Assembly: GCA_963920665.1 (NCBI GenBank)
Contig: OY987263.1
Span: 42,009,218-42,073,217 of the forward strand
DNA from: Straminergon stramineum
Lineage: Eukaryota; Streptophyta; Bryopsida; Hypnales; Calliergonaceae
DNA: 64,000 nucleotides
Reading direction: 5' to 3'
Positions 24,201 through 38,025 of the stretch are shown one piece after another. Each line of letters starts with the position of its first letter. The stretch's first letter is position 1. The notes under the pieces were generated by a model that was given only the letters and a program-made list of their open reading frames with translations, searched no databases and was not told where the DNA came from. The position numbers were made by a program, and so were the translations under genes.

Positions 24201-24910
24201 TTTAGACCTGTTTAGAAAGGGAAATTAATTGAGGTCGTTTCAACGGTCGTTGTTCATGCGTTTCTTTCTCAATATATGCAGGAAGCGAAGTTTCTTTCTT
24301 CAAGAACGGCGTTTGTCAGGGCGTTGCATACACCGACATTTTTGCTGGTGAATACTTTCCCGCAGCCTCAATGTACACGCAACCCTCGCCTGAGAAAAAA
24401 TGCTCGGTGCGTTTCAATTTTGGGCCGCATTTCCAGTTCCCTGTCGACGACTGGGGTGATAGACCAGTCCCTTTGCCCATGTCTCAGGCCCCTCCCCCTG
24501 AAGGATTGGCAGCGGCGGATGTTGAAGAGCCTCCTCCAGCTGACACACCAAATAAGTCGGACACACCCAACAATGCTGGAGGCAAGCAAAGAATGGCAGC
24601 CGAAAGAGGAAACGGCACCGTAGAAAGCCGTGTTTCTGTTGGTAGTGGCGTACGGACTAAACGGGCAACAGATGATAAAGACCGGGGCAAACGCCCAGGA
24701 TTGCCAGGAAAGAAATTGTCCCTTCCAAAAGGCCCCAAAAAGATAAGTATGCTACCTCGAACGAACCCAGTTGCCAAGTCTCCTATGAGCGATGCCTCGC
24801 TGCACATTGAATTGAATCTCGAGGGCTGCAGTAACGACGGGAGTGGAGACTTCGAAGTTGGGCCCTCTTTGCACGACCAAGGCAACAGCTCGGACACACA
24901 AACAGATTAA
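21284..24910 (+). CDS. ASH2: ASH2/TRAUCO-like subunit of the COMPASS H3K4 methyltransferase complex
   Basis: Nuclear scaffold that, with RbBP5 and WDR5, stimulates SET1-type H3K4 methyltransferases. Exons: 21284-21794, 22700-22971, about 23260-23488, about 23769-23980 and about 24281-24910, all in matching phase. Exon 1 is a long Glu/Asp-rich region. Exon 2 is Lys-rich, with KRPKKK resembling a nuclear signal. The SPRY domain runs across exons 3-5: [74 protein letters not shown] and FPAASMY. A basic, low-complexity tail ends at SDTQTD. I see no PHD finger, in line with plant ASH2 homologues such as Arabidopsis TRAUCO. Intron 1 (905 bp) contains a possible LTR remnant. Confidence 0.9.
22300..22560 (+). 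mobile_element. Possible LTR-retrotransposon remnant in ASH2 intron 1
   Basis: TTTGGGAGGAG followed by TGTTGGAGTAATTTATA has the look of a polypurine tract plus a Copia LTR start. The block beginning CCTTGAGAGGGATAA also resembles 61640-61720. Only one boundary is visible and no coding part remains. Confidence 0.3.
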
Positions 24911-26452
24911 GGTAACCACACCTGATTGCAGAGCGCATTTCTATTATTTTTATGATCAAATGTCTCAATATTTCTTAGCAAATCAAAGAGGATTCCAGCA
25001 CACCAAATGAAAGGATGCATTATTTGGATACCACATGCAAACGGCGTACGGGTTTGCAGTTTTATTGGTAGATGATCGCCTCAAACTCGTGGTGTACATT
25101 GTTAAAATCCATATGACTCGTTGTGCGAGATTGTGCAAGATTTTGGAGTGTTGCATTTATTTAGCTGTCGCAATTAGGTTTGGTCACCGTAGTGATGACT
25201 GCAACCGATGGCGTCCGATTGTGTTTTCAGGAACGCCATTTTTCAAAATCCATTGAATGAGCATGCTGGGCGAAGCTCAGACGTGAGGTCAGACTCTGTA
25301 TGATACCATGAAGAGGGTGGATCCAACCGATATTGATGACTAGGGACGCCGAGTCATACCTTGCTCGGTGTCGGTGTTCTTGAATTTGACTTCATTGCGT
25401 CAGCACATTTTTGGGTTTAAATCTCGATAGGAGTCGTGAAATCAGGATTTACAAATTGAGGTCATTGTAAAGGATGTGTACCTGAGGAACTCGACCAACT
25501 TCTCAAATTCTCTTTTGGAGGGCATTCAAGCTCAAAATACAGCATTTGGTTGCGGTGAGGATCCAGGCTGTGTATCTGTTGATTCTATTCTTCTAATAAG
25601 GTTGGTGGTCGAAGGCAGTGTACATTACAAGGGAGCCGTCAGTTGAGTGATTTACATGGGATCAGTCATATTATGGACTGGTGTGCTACTCTAGATATTT
25701 TCATTTGCGTATTTCCGTTTGATTTTCACAACGTTTGACCCTACTCAACTTCGTGACTTCTCTACATGCTATCTAATCACGATATCCTATGTATCTCACT
25801 TCCAGAAGCAATACAGTGGCAGCGGCTTCTGGCAGCAGAAGCTTAATCTCAACGAAGGCGTGTAACTTACCAGAGTTTGCATGGGTTTATTGGTTGTGAC
25901 AATATCGGTCCAGTCATATATATGACATTTTCAATTTGTGATTCTATATCCGTTTGCATGGCAGTGTAAATATATATTGAATACCTGGGTTAGCCCTATA
26001 TACCAGTGGAGTTTTTTCATATATTTCACATTATTTTTGTTCAAGGTCCAGCTTGGATTTGCTTAGGATTAAGTGAAACAATACACTTTCCACGTTTGGT
26101 AATGACACTATTTCAACTCGCAAGTAAGTGTCTACTCATGGTTACTACTATTAGATTTAGTTGGCAATTGGAAGAGGGCTCTCATGTATCTTAGTTTGAG
26201 CTCTTCTGTCTTATATGATTAGCTGAGGTACCTATAAATTTTGCTAACTATAGATGTGTCCAAAATTGACTCTTGGTTTTCATGCTTAGAAGTTAGTAAA
26301 TATACATTGGATGTACAGGCGTTATTTTTCGATAAGATACTTATAGAGGTCAGGTTAACCAATGCTCAATGATGGCAGTGGACAAGAAAAGAATACCTCA
26401 AAAATGTGGATGACATTGATAAATTTTGCAAGCATGTACCATGCTCCCTTCC
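24911..26452. other. Intergenic region between the convergent ASH2 and LON1 3' ends
   Basis: Intermediate base composition with no frame that I can assign. It includes the 3' UTRs of both genes and probably unrecognised repeat remnants. Confidence 0.5.
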
Positions 26453-29400
26453 CTACGAATGTAAGACAGCGGATACACTATCATGCGATGCACTACCAGA
26501 CTCCACGGGAGCCAATTGCTTCTCTGTGTCTGGCTTGAAATCAAACGCAAGTGTGAAAATTTCACTATAATGATCTACAAAATGAACTTCTAGACCCTCC
26601 TTGACATGGGCCGGAAGCTCGAGAAAGTCTCGTTTATTAGCAGATGGGAAAATCACGATCTTCACCCCACTTCTTCTTGCTGCGACAGTCTTCTCCTTGA
26701 CCTGTTGGCATCCGGCACAAGAGACCAATTACAGTAAGTGTCATAATCAAGTCCAACAAACTTGTATTCAGCCCCAAGTGCCAAGCTCGATATAGATATT
26801 CCACTTTCGGAAGCTTAGAGTACCTTTGAAAATATTGATTTCTATGTTAAAAGGTGCAGGGCATGATTTCTTGGAAGTCATGCAAATATGGAAGTGCCCA
26901 AATGGCACTTGAAATAGATCATTTAAGAAGCGTCAAGATAACAGTTGAAAATTTTAAAAATCATGCCATACGTTTTAGAACAATAGAAACCAATGTTTCG
27001 AAAACTACTATGAGCTTCAAAAGCGGACGCTCTATATCGAGCTTGTACACTTCGGGGTTAAAACGATATAATAGCTGAAAAATGCATCACTGCCGACTGC
27101 TAGACAGGGCTAGAACAAAGCAGGTCATTGAGGGAAATGCAGGAAGGTCAAGTGGTAACTTACCCCTCCAATAGGTAGAACACGCCCAGTGAGGGTCACT
27201 TCGCCAGTCATTGCCACATCCTTGTTGACAGGCGCATTCATAGCCAGAGAGAGCATGGAAGTTATCATAGTGCATCCAGCACTCGGTCCATCCTTGGGAG
27301 TAGCCCCCGCCGGTACATGTAAGTGCATCCTTGAAGTAGCGAAAAAATTATTCTCGGGTTCTCTTTCCCTCAAAATTTTACGAGCATAGGTGTGGGCGAT
27401 AGTGGCGCTTTCCTTCATGACGTCTCCTAATTGCCCTGTAATTTGTAGCGAGCCTTTGCCGTCTCCTTGCTCTACCAGGCTTGTTTCTACATATAAAGTC
27501 GATCCTCCCATAGCTGTCCAAGCTAATCCCATCACAACACCCACTGGAGTGTGCTCATAGAGACGATCGCTTTGGAAAATTGGAGGGCCCACGTAGTCAG
27601 GAAGATTGGTCTCGTTAATTATCAACTTCTCCACTGGTTCCAATGGACCACCTTCCTTTTCGTCTTTAGGTTCCTGAAGGTTCCAGACATAACATGACAT
27701 TAGATGCTGACAACATTTTCTGCAAAACCTCATAGTCAGCACTCTTAACATTTAATCGCCAAGCTACCTTTCATCCCTAAGTGGTCAAATGGCCCTAAGC
27801 GGACGCTTCAAAATCTTTAGGAGTTGAAATACATCATTTAGGATGCCTCAAGTAACGTAGCAAAAAGTACCAGTAGAAAGAAGAGATGATACTCTAGATT
27901 TTTAAGTGACAGATATATGATCTTACAGTTGCTATAATAAACTGCTAGCTTCCCAAATGAATTTTCTATGTTTAGCTCGGGTAAATAGGGGTAAAGTTCT
28001 TCTTTTGTACGGAAAACCCATAGAATTACAAACATCAATATTATCAGCCGTTACCAAAAACAAAGTCATAAACCTTACGACTATCCAAGTAGAGACTCAC
28101 CTCAACTATTACTACTTCCGAGCTAGTCTTGCGTGCACCCTCCTCCTTTTCCATATCAGTAGCAGTTCCAGAAAGAACGGGCACTTCTTCAATGATGAGA
28201 GGTGTCTCCTTACCGGTACCTAAAGATTCTAGCTCTTTCCTAACCAACTTCAAAGCAACCTGCAAATCAAGTAAAAAGAAATCGTCCATTAACCACCAAT
28301 TAAAGATGTCACAACGAAATCAAAAACTGATGCTGCAGAGAAAAAAATACCGTAAATATCTTCCAGCAATCAACATCCTAACATTACGTCCGGTAACATG
28401 TCGAGCAAGATCGACTTCTTGCACTATGGATTCTCTCCATACTCTCAGCAGATTGAGTCACTTATAGAGGTTCGATGAAACCCGATAACTAGGAGCTCTA
28501 TTGTCAAATGGCAAGCGAGGGACAACCTCTGACGTACTACTAATATATGATCAACACGTGAGGATGTCCTTAAAGGTAAATATCATAACAAAGTGGTAGT
28601 AGTACCTTGCGGTATATCCTCTCTATGTGTTTCTGAAGATTTCGAACTCCAGCCTCTCGACAGTATGTCTCGATCAATGCATGCAACGCCGCATCACTCA
28701 AATCCACCTGATAGACGAATAAATCAAAGTTAACTTGCACGTCAAACTCCAACCAGGAAATTTACACAAATCATGACAATCACCTGCTAATAAGACGCAC
28801 AATACGGTATACAATAGGATTTGCAAAGGAAAATAATACCTGCTCAGCCTTGACCCCTGAGCCTTCACGTGCTGCTTTCTCTAAATATCCACGGGCAATG
28901 TGGGTTTTTTCATCTGTGATGTAGCCCACGAGGCGGATGACTTCCATACGGTCCAACAGAGGACCAGGGATATTCTCCACCAGATTGGCAGTACATACAA
29001 AAAGCACCTAAACCAAAAGGAAAAAGACAGAAGTCAATAATGAGTCCACGAAGCTCGAAGTGAAAATATCAAATTCTCTAAATGCATTGACAAACATTTC
29101 AAATTTATTTCAATACATTCCGCTACTTAAGTAAGAAAAACACCGCATTGCGGTCAATTACCTTAGATAAGTCAATTGGTACGTCAAGGTAATGATCCAA
29201 GAAGTTGGCATTCTGTTCAGGATCCAAAAGCTCTAGAAGTGCGCTTGCAGGGTCTCCAGAATGTCCACGCCCGAGCTAATATATACATACGAGAATGCCC
29301 CCCCCAGTAATCTCAAGTTAGCTTTATGACTTTCAGAAAACGAAATTATCAGAGAACAAGAGTGTGCTAACAATTAAGCATTCAGAAGGAAACCAACAGG

Positions 29401-32400
29401 TGATGACAAGCTTGAGGGTACGAAACTCCCGAACCTTATCGATTTCATCAATCAACACAAGCGGATTTGAAGTGCCAACAGCTTTCAGGCACTGCACGAT
29501 CTTCCCAGGCATAGCTCCAACATATGTTCGACGATGTCCCTGCACAGATAAAGTTTTTAATTACCATTTTGATACACATATATTCAACCCCCTCTAATTG
29601 CACACTCTGTAATTTCACATTCCTTGTATATCCCTGTATATGTTCTGTACAAATCTGATTGGACAACTTCCACATGCCAAGTTGTAAACACAAGCTTAGA
29701 ATCCATTTGTCCCCCGGTGCAGTGAGATTTGAGAGGGTTGAGTGCATGAACAGGTAATGGAGAATACCTAATGGAGAATTAGGAAATGAGAGAATAGACT
29801 AGTGTACAGTCTGTACCTTAATCTCGGCTACGTCACCCAAGCCACCGACAGAAAATCTGTAGAATTGGCGATTGAGAGCATGAGCTATGGATCGTCCAAT
29901 ACTGGTCTTGCCAACACCTGGTGGTCCTGCTAAACAAATGATCTTTCCTGCCAAAAACGAACATCCACATCTATACATATTCAGATACCTCAATTTCGTT
30001 TGAAGAGAACTAGGCGAGCACAGATTAGGTGGATATAAACAATATGGAAAGGGAAGCAATCAATTTAACAGAAAAGAAACAAACCCGAAGACTTATCGTA
30101 ACCGTTTATGCGCTTATATAGAGCGGGACGCACCTTGAGCTTTCCCTCGCAATCTGCCGACTGCTATGAATTCAAGAATGCGTTCCTTCACATCCTCCAG
30201 CCCATAATGTTCATCGTCCAAAACCTTCTGAGCTCGGTTTACATCGAAATTCTCCTCGCTGCATACAATGTAATTTATATTACAACACCTTTAAACGGCA
30301 CCAAGGAAACAAAATAACAATGAAGACAATAATAAAGTTCAGTGCTCAAAGCTGAAATTGTAACAACCATATGTACATGATTTAATAAATCCAACAAGAC
30401 TCACATCACGTCAACAAATAGAACACGTCAAATGAAAAAGGTCATACCCAACCACGATACCAAACAGAATGGCTAGGTTAATAAACTGAACTCAACAGAG
30501 TACATAGGAATCTATTCATGAGATAAACAACCTGAAATGACCCCATGGCAAAGACGTGAGCCAATCAAGGTAATTGCGAGTGACATTAAATTCGCTGGAA
30601 CTGGACTCCAGTCCTTGCAGTTTGTTCATCTCCTCCTCAATCACTTGCAGGACATTAGCAGGGCACTCTTTTCGACGGGGCTCCAATCTCTCCCGAAACT
30701 TGGCTGAATCTTCAAAAATCATATTAATACACCAAAAGAAAGCAACCAAGATGGTAGACGATAGACAAAAATACAGTGAGTCATGTCAGTAATCCTACAG
30801 AACAAGAAGGACGTTTTGAAACTCAAGAGATTACCTGGTACCAAAGGAAAGGCTATTCAATTACCGACCTCTAGTACGTATTGGAAACATCATGTGCACA
30901 AAGAACCTGACAATTAATATGTCTCTAGTGATGTAACTAACCAGTCAAAGCCGTTTTATCATCCGTCTCCAATCCTAGCTCCTGTTCCACCAGTGTAACA
31001 CGAGATTCAATATAGCAGTACACTTTGCACAGGAGAATAGCCGTCACCTACTAAAGAAAATTCATAATGAAGAAACAGATCAATAACGAAGCCCAACATA
31101 GATATGTCATAGTGTTCAGTGTGGGATAGCTAAATATCAACGTCACCTTCTTGATAGCTTTCAACTGCTCCATCAAGAAATATTTTCGCTGATCACCGGT
31201 CATTTTCTCCTCCACTCCTTTCGCAATGGATTGCTGCAACAAAGAAATTATGAAGATTCTTGAGAACTTTTCACACTCTTCTTGCGCTTAACTTTGAATA
31301 TTATCACATGCTAGGAGGGTAGCGGTTCAAGAACAATGGTGCATAGTGAGGCGACTTCATTTAGAACTTGGATCAAGCGACAATTTGACTATCCACCTGA
31401 AGTGCATACAAGTAGAAGCAAATCAAAGTCATCAAGACTGAAAACAGTGGCCAGGAATATTACATGTATTTTAATGAACACTGTAGTCATAATAATTACA
31501 CCAAAAATTGTAACTACTCCGGGTCTTACTAATTACGAAGAAGTTGCTTTCCACTACAAAACTCTCGAGAAGAAATATGTGGTCTGTGGAAGAAATATTT
31601 GTAATTTGAAGATTTTGTAACCCACAATATGTCTGGCTCCGTAATTTCAAACCAACAGTAATTACAATTGTCGGTGCACTGATAGCAATAATTCACACTG
31701 CAGTAAGATTCAAGAAAATTTACCTGAAGCTTGCTAAGTTCTAATTCTTTCTTCAGCAGTACAAGCGTCAGATGCAATCGTCTCAGAACCTGCGGACAGG
31801 AAGAAACATCGATGTAAAATTCCCACTACGGTGCAGAACCGATGCCATCAATCAGTATCCTAGCAGCGCAGCATGAACAACCAAGGTAAAGTACCTTGTT
31901 ACAAATACAAGGTCACTGGTGCCTCAGGAAACTATTGATATAGAATTCAAAGTAAATACAAATAAACACAGTTGCTGTCACAGATCAGCACCACAGCTCA
32001 TAAGTCTCTAAACGACACAAAGACCGATCCAGAAAATCCTAAGAAAATCATCATCATAAACACGAGAGAGTTCACAAGGCAGACATTCAAAAGAGATGCT
32101 CGACATTCAACTCAGCATCAAAACAACATCTAAAATGCAAACTAGTCAATCTAATGAAGACAGAGATACTCACATCAAGCTCTTCAAGAACCTCTTGCAA
32201 CAAAGGCTCGTCAGCTGTTGTAAGTGCAGCCCCAAAGTCGGCCAGTTTTGAGGCATTGAATTCGCCCATGTGCTGAGTGGGAAACCAGTTTTCTTTCATC
32301 ATCAGATACTAAAATAATACTTCCCCTTATTTTTGCAAGTAAGATTTATGTCTAGAAATATTTGGCCAATCCATTTAAATATCTTGAATAAAAGCACTCT

Positions 32401-35400
32401 CCCAGTTAAACCAGTGTTAAAAATACACTGGACATTTGCAAGCATACATTCGGCTCAGATCTGCGTGGAAATAGAGATCCCAAGCGAAGAAAAAGTATAG
32501 GATCAAGCGAACCTGCACAAACATCTGAATGTGTTCCTTGTACAGAGGGTTTAGCCTCATGAGGTCCTTCATCGTTGTCACAACTTCCAGAATCGTGGCT
32601 TTCAATTCATCTTGAGTTGAATCATACGGCTTGTCCTGTAATGCTATCCGTAGGTTAGAGTACAAGAACAACGAGCATAAGGACCGACTCAATGATAACA
32701 AGAAATATAAAATGCGTGTATCATCGATTCAAAACAAGGCAGCAACTGAGTCAACCCTAATTCTCTCAAACCTTCACACTGAATCAGTCCACAAATTTAG
32801 AAAGGATGTGAAGATTGAGGTCACATACCCTCAAGTGCTCAACGCCCACTGATAGCGGCTCAGTATCCAGCTTTCATCATGTCAAAAGCACATTCACAGC
32901 ACAGTCAATGCGAGAAAAGAAATAAGATGAATGATGAGCATAATAATTATACTAAAATCATACATGTAAAACTCTTGCAAGGGAGTAGAAACATACCATG
33001 CCTGTAATACGAAGACGGCGATGACCCATAAGAAGAACTTGAGTCGCACCTTCTCCATCAAGGGGTCTCATCACATTTGTAATCTGTCAGTCAAGAATAC
33101 AAGCATGATCAATAAAACTTGGTGCATCTCAGGTATGAGTATCTCAGGTATCACCACAGTAGTCCAACTTGATAAATTTGTTGTTTGAGCAATATCTTCA
33201 GAGAAAATGCTTACAGCACAACATTACACCAAAATCTATTGAATGAATCAGGTTAGTTCTGAAATTACGATTCTGCGATAGAAAACTGTTCTTAAGAGAC
33301 ATTGATGAACTACAGTTGATTCGCAAGTGAAAAAAGGACTGCAAAATTGTCCAGGTATTCAAGAAATAAACCAGTCAGACTAAACAGAGATCACACAATG
33401 CCAAGTTTCCACCTGTGCAAATGTGCCGTATTCATGAAGCCGATTGAAGAGCTCCTCTCCCCGAAGGTCTTCCATACCCTCTCCTCCCTCACCTGCGCTC
33501 AACGCCGGAGAACCATCTGTTCTAGGTTTCTGATCTTTGAGTAAGAATGAACCTACCCAGGGTGTTCCAGCAGATTTCAACTCCGCAAGCTTGTCGGCAA
33601 GCTTTTGATCCTGTAGAAAGCAATGTGTAATCCAACACAATGATCAAGGCTCTTATATTTCAGCTTTTCAAGTTCACAAACTAGACTTGGAAAAAAATCA
33701 GCAATTCGAATTACCAAGATTGGCAGTTTCTGAATACCTTGATAGACACGGGGACATAGAAGCCTGGAAAAAGAGGTCTTCTTGTCAATGGAACAGCAAT
33801 CACCTGCAGTTCTCCCAGTCATGAGAGCGATACACAAGCATGAATAGACTTTATAACCGAACAGAACTTGAGCCTTCAATCAAAAACCAATCTGCAAACA
33901 GCTTCAACACAGTAGCTTACAATAGCTCTAAATAAACCAACGTCTATAGCTATGAGAGCTAAGTGGAACAAACCGCCTACACTCCATCCATTAGATATAT
34001 TACTGCCGCAGTAGGGATTTCATAGCAAACAAGTTTCGAGATCCCAGGTCTACAAAAAAATTTAGGCTCTAAAATTGCTTGTCAGGTTGGTCCCACCCGT
34101 TTTAAAGAGATTAGTGGCACCATTCGAATATAAATTGAAATACAATAAGCCAAAAATGGGGACCTACATACCCTGTCAGGTCGAGGCCCTAGAGCAGGAA
34201 CGATTGCACCATGTTGAGATCTATTACTGGATTCCGCCGCACCGCTTCCCTCCTTCTCCTCATTTCCCTTTTTCGGATCATCTTCGGACTCTTTCAGCTT
34301 CTCACCTGCACAAACATAGGAGCAAACGAAAGAACCTTTACGATAAGAAAGTCCGCATTCGCAAAAGTAAGTACTCCAGCACAGCCGGACAAAGTAATTC
34401 AAAAATTTCAGCGAGTGCCCATCGAGCAAGCAATTCAAATTGAACGCCAGGGGGGGCAAGTGCTGATCAAATGACATGAAATGTAAACCTCTAGTAAATT
34501 CTCTACATAGAACATACCCTAGGAGTCACCTGAGAAACACTCTGAGCCTGATAATATCCTTCATGATCAATACTTAGAGTGAAGCCTACTTTAAAGATCT
34601 GGTCTTCCAAAGTAAAGCCTACCTAAATTTCCCGATATATCTGACAATATTATTTGACAAACCTCCAAACCGTGGTGACTACGAGAAATAATTGAACCGC
34701 GAAACCTCCAGATTCGAATCAAGACTTGCCCTTGACTGTCGTTTACATCCTGCTATCTTGCAAATTCTACCATATCCAAATAAGAAACTATACGTCCATT
34801 CCACACGATACTACACGAACCATACTATCCTCAGCAAAATGAGCACAATTTGAGCTATTACACAATCGACAAGGCACAATTTCCACTTTATCGGCTTGTG
34901 CATTAAATGCACTAAATCTGATGCAGCGCACGAGTTACTATAAAGACATGATCACAGGATCTACAAGCAGACCTCCGTCCTATAAGCAGGCAGACCCAAG
35001 CCAAACAGATGAGCGTCAATGTTGAAGTGCTGCATTACTCCATTCTTGGCTACATATCACAACATTCTGAGCGCATCACGATGACTCTGACGGACGAGGA
35101 CTTAACCCCTAAAAGACCAAATAATCCCAAATTGAGCCTTCCGTTATTATAGCAGTTTTGAGTAGGTTTTTAAAGGATTCTCTTTCGACCAATATGGACA
35201 ATATTCGATTCTTATTTAATGACCAACACATGCAGCGCTCTTCACCGGTTCCGCTAATGTACAATTTGGCCCCTTCTAAGTTATACTTTATAAAATATGA
35301 TCAATCGGATAGGTCGTCTTACAACCACGAATATTTGGTCTTTCAGGGGTTTACCACTAAACCCTGCATAAACCCTAATTTTCCAGACTAAGCATAAGTG

Positions 35401-36175
35401 CTTCTCCACATGAATTTCACTATATTGTCTATACAAATCTACGTGCTATAGTTCCAAATTTCTTAACCCTAACGCTACGTCATGCTCACCCATAAATATG
35501 CACAGACCTAACGCTGAGACCATCAGCTTTTGTATATCCAAGCTTCACGTCTATAATCTCCATAAACCCTGAATCAATTCACAACTCCGTGTTGCCGGAG
35601 TAGGTTGTAACGGACATCTTAACCCTAAACGTGATGGCTAAGCATTGAACAAATGACAATATCAAACGATCTCATTTGCAATTCCTTAAACCCTGGCACA
35701 AAATGCAGACGAAAACCTCAAACCGCTGGACTGAAACTCTTCCGGAGATATGAAAATCATAAACCCTTTCAACGAAGAAATGCAGGCTGAAGTCACCAAT
35801 TTCGCCTATTTATAGACAGAATTGTTCCCACGGTTACTTACCACTTGCTTCAGTCTTGCCGCTTTCTCCGAGAGCCTCATTCTCAAGGGCCTCCTCCTTC
35901 AAAGCTCCCTCTTCGAGTAGTGCACCTTCAGCAGTTTCCTTGCTATTCTTCCCCGATCCATCGCCGTGTCCATCACGTCCCGACCCGGAGGACAAGAAGC
36001 GCGACCACGAGGGACCGGCCCTGGCCCGCGACTGCGGCACCAGTGAGTCCCACAGCACCAACAGAGGCGCTCGATCCAGTCTTTCCGTCCCTGAAACGCC
36101 CCATTCCGGAAGCGGCGCAAATCTTCTCAGTCCATTCACTCGCCTTAGAGCGGCGGGTGCGATTGCTGCCAGCAT
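26453..36175 (-). CDS. LON1: Mitochondrial ATP-dependent Lon protease
   Basis: AAA+ serine protease that degrades oxidised and misfolded proteins in the mitochondrial matrix. About 21 exons. Exon 1 (36175-35842) starts [19 protein letters not shown], an Arg-rich mitochondrial targeting peptide. The LON substrate-binding domain starts at [19 protein letters not shown] (33.8 kb) and continues through [22 protein letters not shown] and [19 protein letters not shown]. Then come the helical part ([17 protein letters not shown]) and LPWGHF. The ATPase shows Walker [10 protein letters not shown] (29.9 kb), [13 protein letters not shown], Walker [24 protein letters not shown] and LLDRMEVI. The proteolytic domain has catalytic Ser in [10 protein letters not shown] (27.3 kb) and catalytic Lys in [14 protein letters not shown] (26.7 kb, split by the last intron). 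All catalytic residues are present, so the gene looks intact. Two MITEs sit in introns near the 3' end. Confidence 0.95.
26893..27062 (+). mobile_element. Intronic MITE, TAAGTGCCCAAA family, copy 3
   Basis: It lies in the last LON1 intron (between exons at 27166 and 26703). It contains GAAGTGCCCAAATGGC, TGAAATAGATCATTTAAGAAGC, GTCAAGATAA and AACAATAGAAACC, collinear with the family, and ends near CGGGGTTAA. It is more diverged than the other copies. Confidence 0.55.
27775..27965 (+). mobile_element. Intronic MITE, TAAGTGCCCAAA family, copy 4
   Basis: It lies in the LON1 intron at 27674-28100. It begins TCCCTAAGTGGTCAAATGGCC and continues GAGTTGAAATACATCATTTAGGATGCCTCAAG, broken here as GAGTTGAAATACATC and GATGCCTCAAG, then GTACCAGTAGAAAGAAGAG and GTTGCTATAATAAACTGCTAG. 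Same order as at 15050 and 44121. Confidence 0.65.
35105..35350. mobile_element. TIR MITE with TTA target duplication, upstream part of LON1 intron 1
   Basis: The left end ACCCCTAAAAGACCAAATA is matched by the inverted right end TATTTGGTCTTTCAGGGGT (one mismatch in 19). It is flanked by TTA at 35102-35104 and 35351-35353. The 246-bp element is non-coding. The end sequence is shared with the larger elements at 1388 and 16876, so they probably use the same transposase. Confidence 0.8.
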
Positions 36176-38025
36176 AGATCTCCTTCCCGAATTCCAACCA
36201 CACCCTTAACTACCGATCCCCCTTCTTCCCCACACCAAATCTTACCACAAATACACCTGAACCGATCCTCTCCGCACCTCAAATCAAAAATATGTAATCA
36301 AAGCTCTGTGATCAAAATGCCTCAATCACAAACATCGGGGCAATTCTCTAGGGCAAAAAAAAGTTCTCGGAAGACAAAACTCTCCCACAATCTCTGAACA
36401 CCAATCCTGAGCTCAAAATCACTCAAAATCACTCAAAATGTCGCAAACCATCTCCAGAAAAGCTCACAAACTGCTAGGAGGAACGCTCTGCAATGGACTG
36501 AAATGGCGATGGAAACAGAAGCGGTGGGAGCGGAGCGGAGAGAAATTTGTGACAGCAAAGTTGATGTGAAGGACGAGAACTCCGTGAAACAGGAACTCGG
36601 GGAATTGAAGACAGTAGTGTAGAAGGAACTGGAATGCTCTACTAATGTTCTATCCTCTGATCATCCATGGGATGAACAGATGATAATGGATGAAATTCAT
36701 TGGCCGTTTGATTTTTAAAAATATCTTATCAATGTCATATTTTTATAGTTTCTTTACTGCTTGAATACACTTTAAATTTTATTTTAAGCATCCCAAATCT
36801 GATTTTGGAAAAAAAATTGTTCATGATTTTTCTATTGAAGATTATTCGCAAGGGTGTCCATTGCAAATCTTGAAGTTTTAGTGTTCAAGGCTCGTAGTGA
36901 TGAGCCTCAAATATACATCTTTAGGGGAAAAGGTCATTGTAAATTCATTTTTAAAAATTGTAGAATAGATTTTGAGAAGTTGTAAATTGATTACAGTTAT
37001 GCATGTTATGTCCTTTAGCCTCATATTTTTGGCATGACCACAATTTTAGATTTAACATGTTCAAAGTGGATTGAATGACTTCAAATCAATTTCATAGTTT
37101 TACAACTTCTTGATCAAACTTTTAATTCATAAATAATGTTGTGTTTTCTTTTCCTATGGGATCCATAACACATCTAGTTTGAATTCAAAGATACACAATT
37201 TAAAAAACATTGATAAAACTAATCAAAACTTCAGCTTCAATTTTGAGCAAACTCCAAGAAGCTCAAAAAAGGCCTTGAACATTTAGAGGTTACCCCCTAA
37301 GTGGTCCACATTACAATTCACTTCTTGACATACAAGGTGTAGTTTTGAATACAAAAACTTGCATGAATGTCTTTCCTATTCTAATGACTTCAAGTATTTT
37401 TATGTAGCAAGGTAGGATAACCACTAAGCCTCTCTAAAATCTCTAAATTTATTGGACAATGTCATTTGTGACTTAGAAATACATATTCAAGGAATTAGAG
37501 GACAAATCCAACGAAAATGCACTTAAGGGAGCATGTTTTTGAAGCGAGCTCTTAGAGTTGATTGCATTTGCCTCACAAAGGTTAAACTCCTTGAAACACT
37601 TTTCACTAAATTCTTGTAAGAAGAAAAATGGAATCTACATCTAATCCAAGATGTTTTGTATTATTTTTTGGACCTCCGTGGAATTAGTTTTAGATTTTTG
37701 AAGTTGAAATGTACACCACTAGTATGTGGAAGAAAGCAAAATGTACCTCGACTATAGTGGTTGCTTTTAGACCCTGGGCACTTTTAGAGCACCCTACCTT
37801 ACCTTGTCTTCAAGAAAGCATTGAATGTAGATAATTCATCTGAATGTCTTCACTTCTTTTTGAGCATATACAAAGTAGGGATTGTCATACCTGCTTTTCT
37901 CCATTCTCAATCTTCAAAGAATGATGACATTGACAATGTGGAACCTTCTCTTCTTCAGATGAAAAATGGACGTGAAGAAGTTTCTCTATGATTCTCCATT
38001 CTCCGAAGGGGGTCACACCTTCTTC

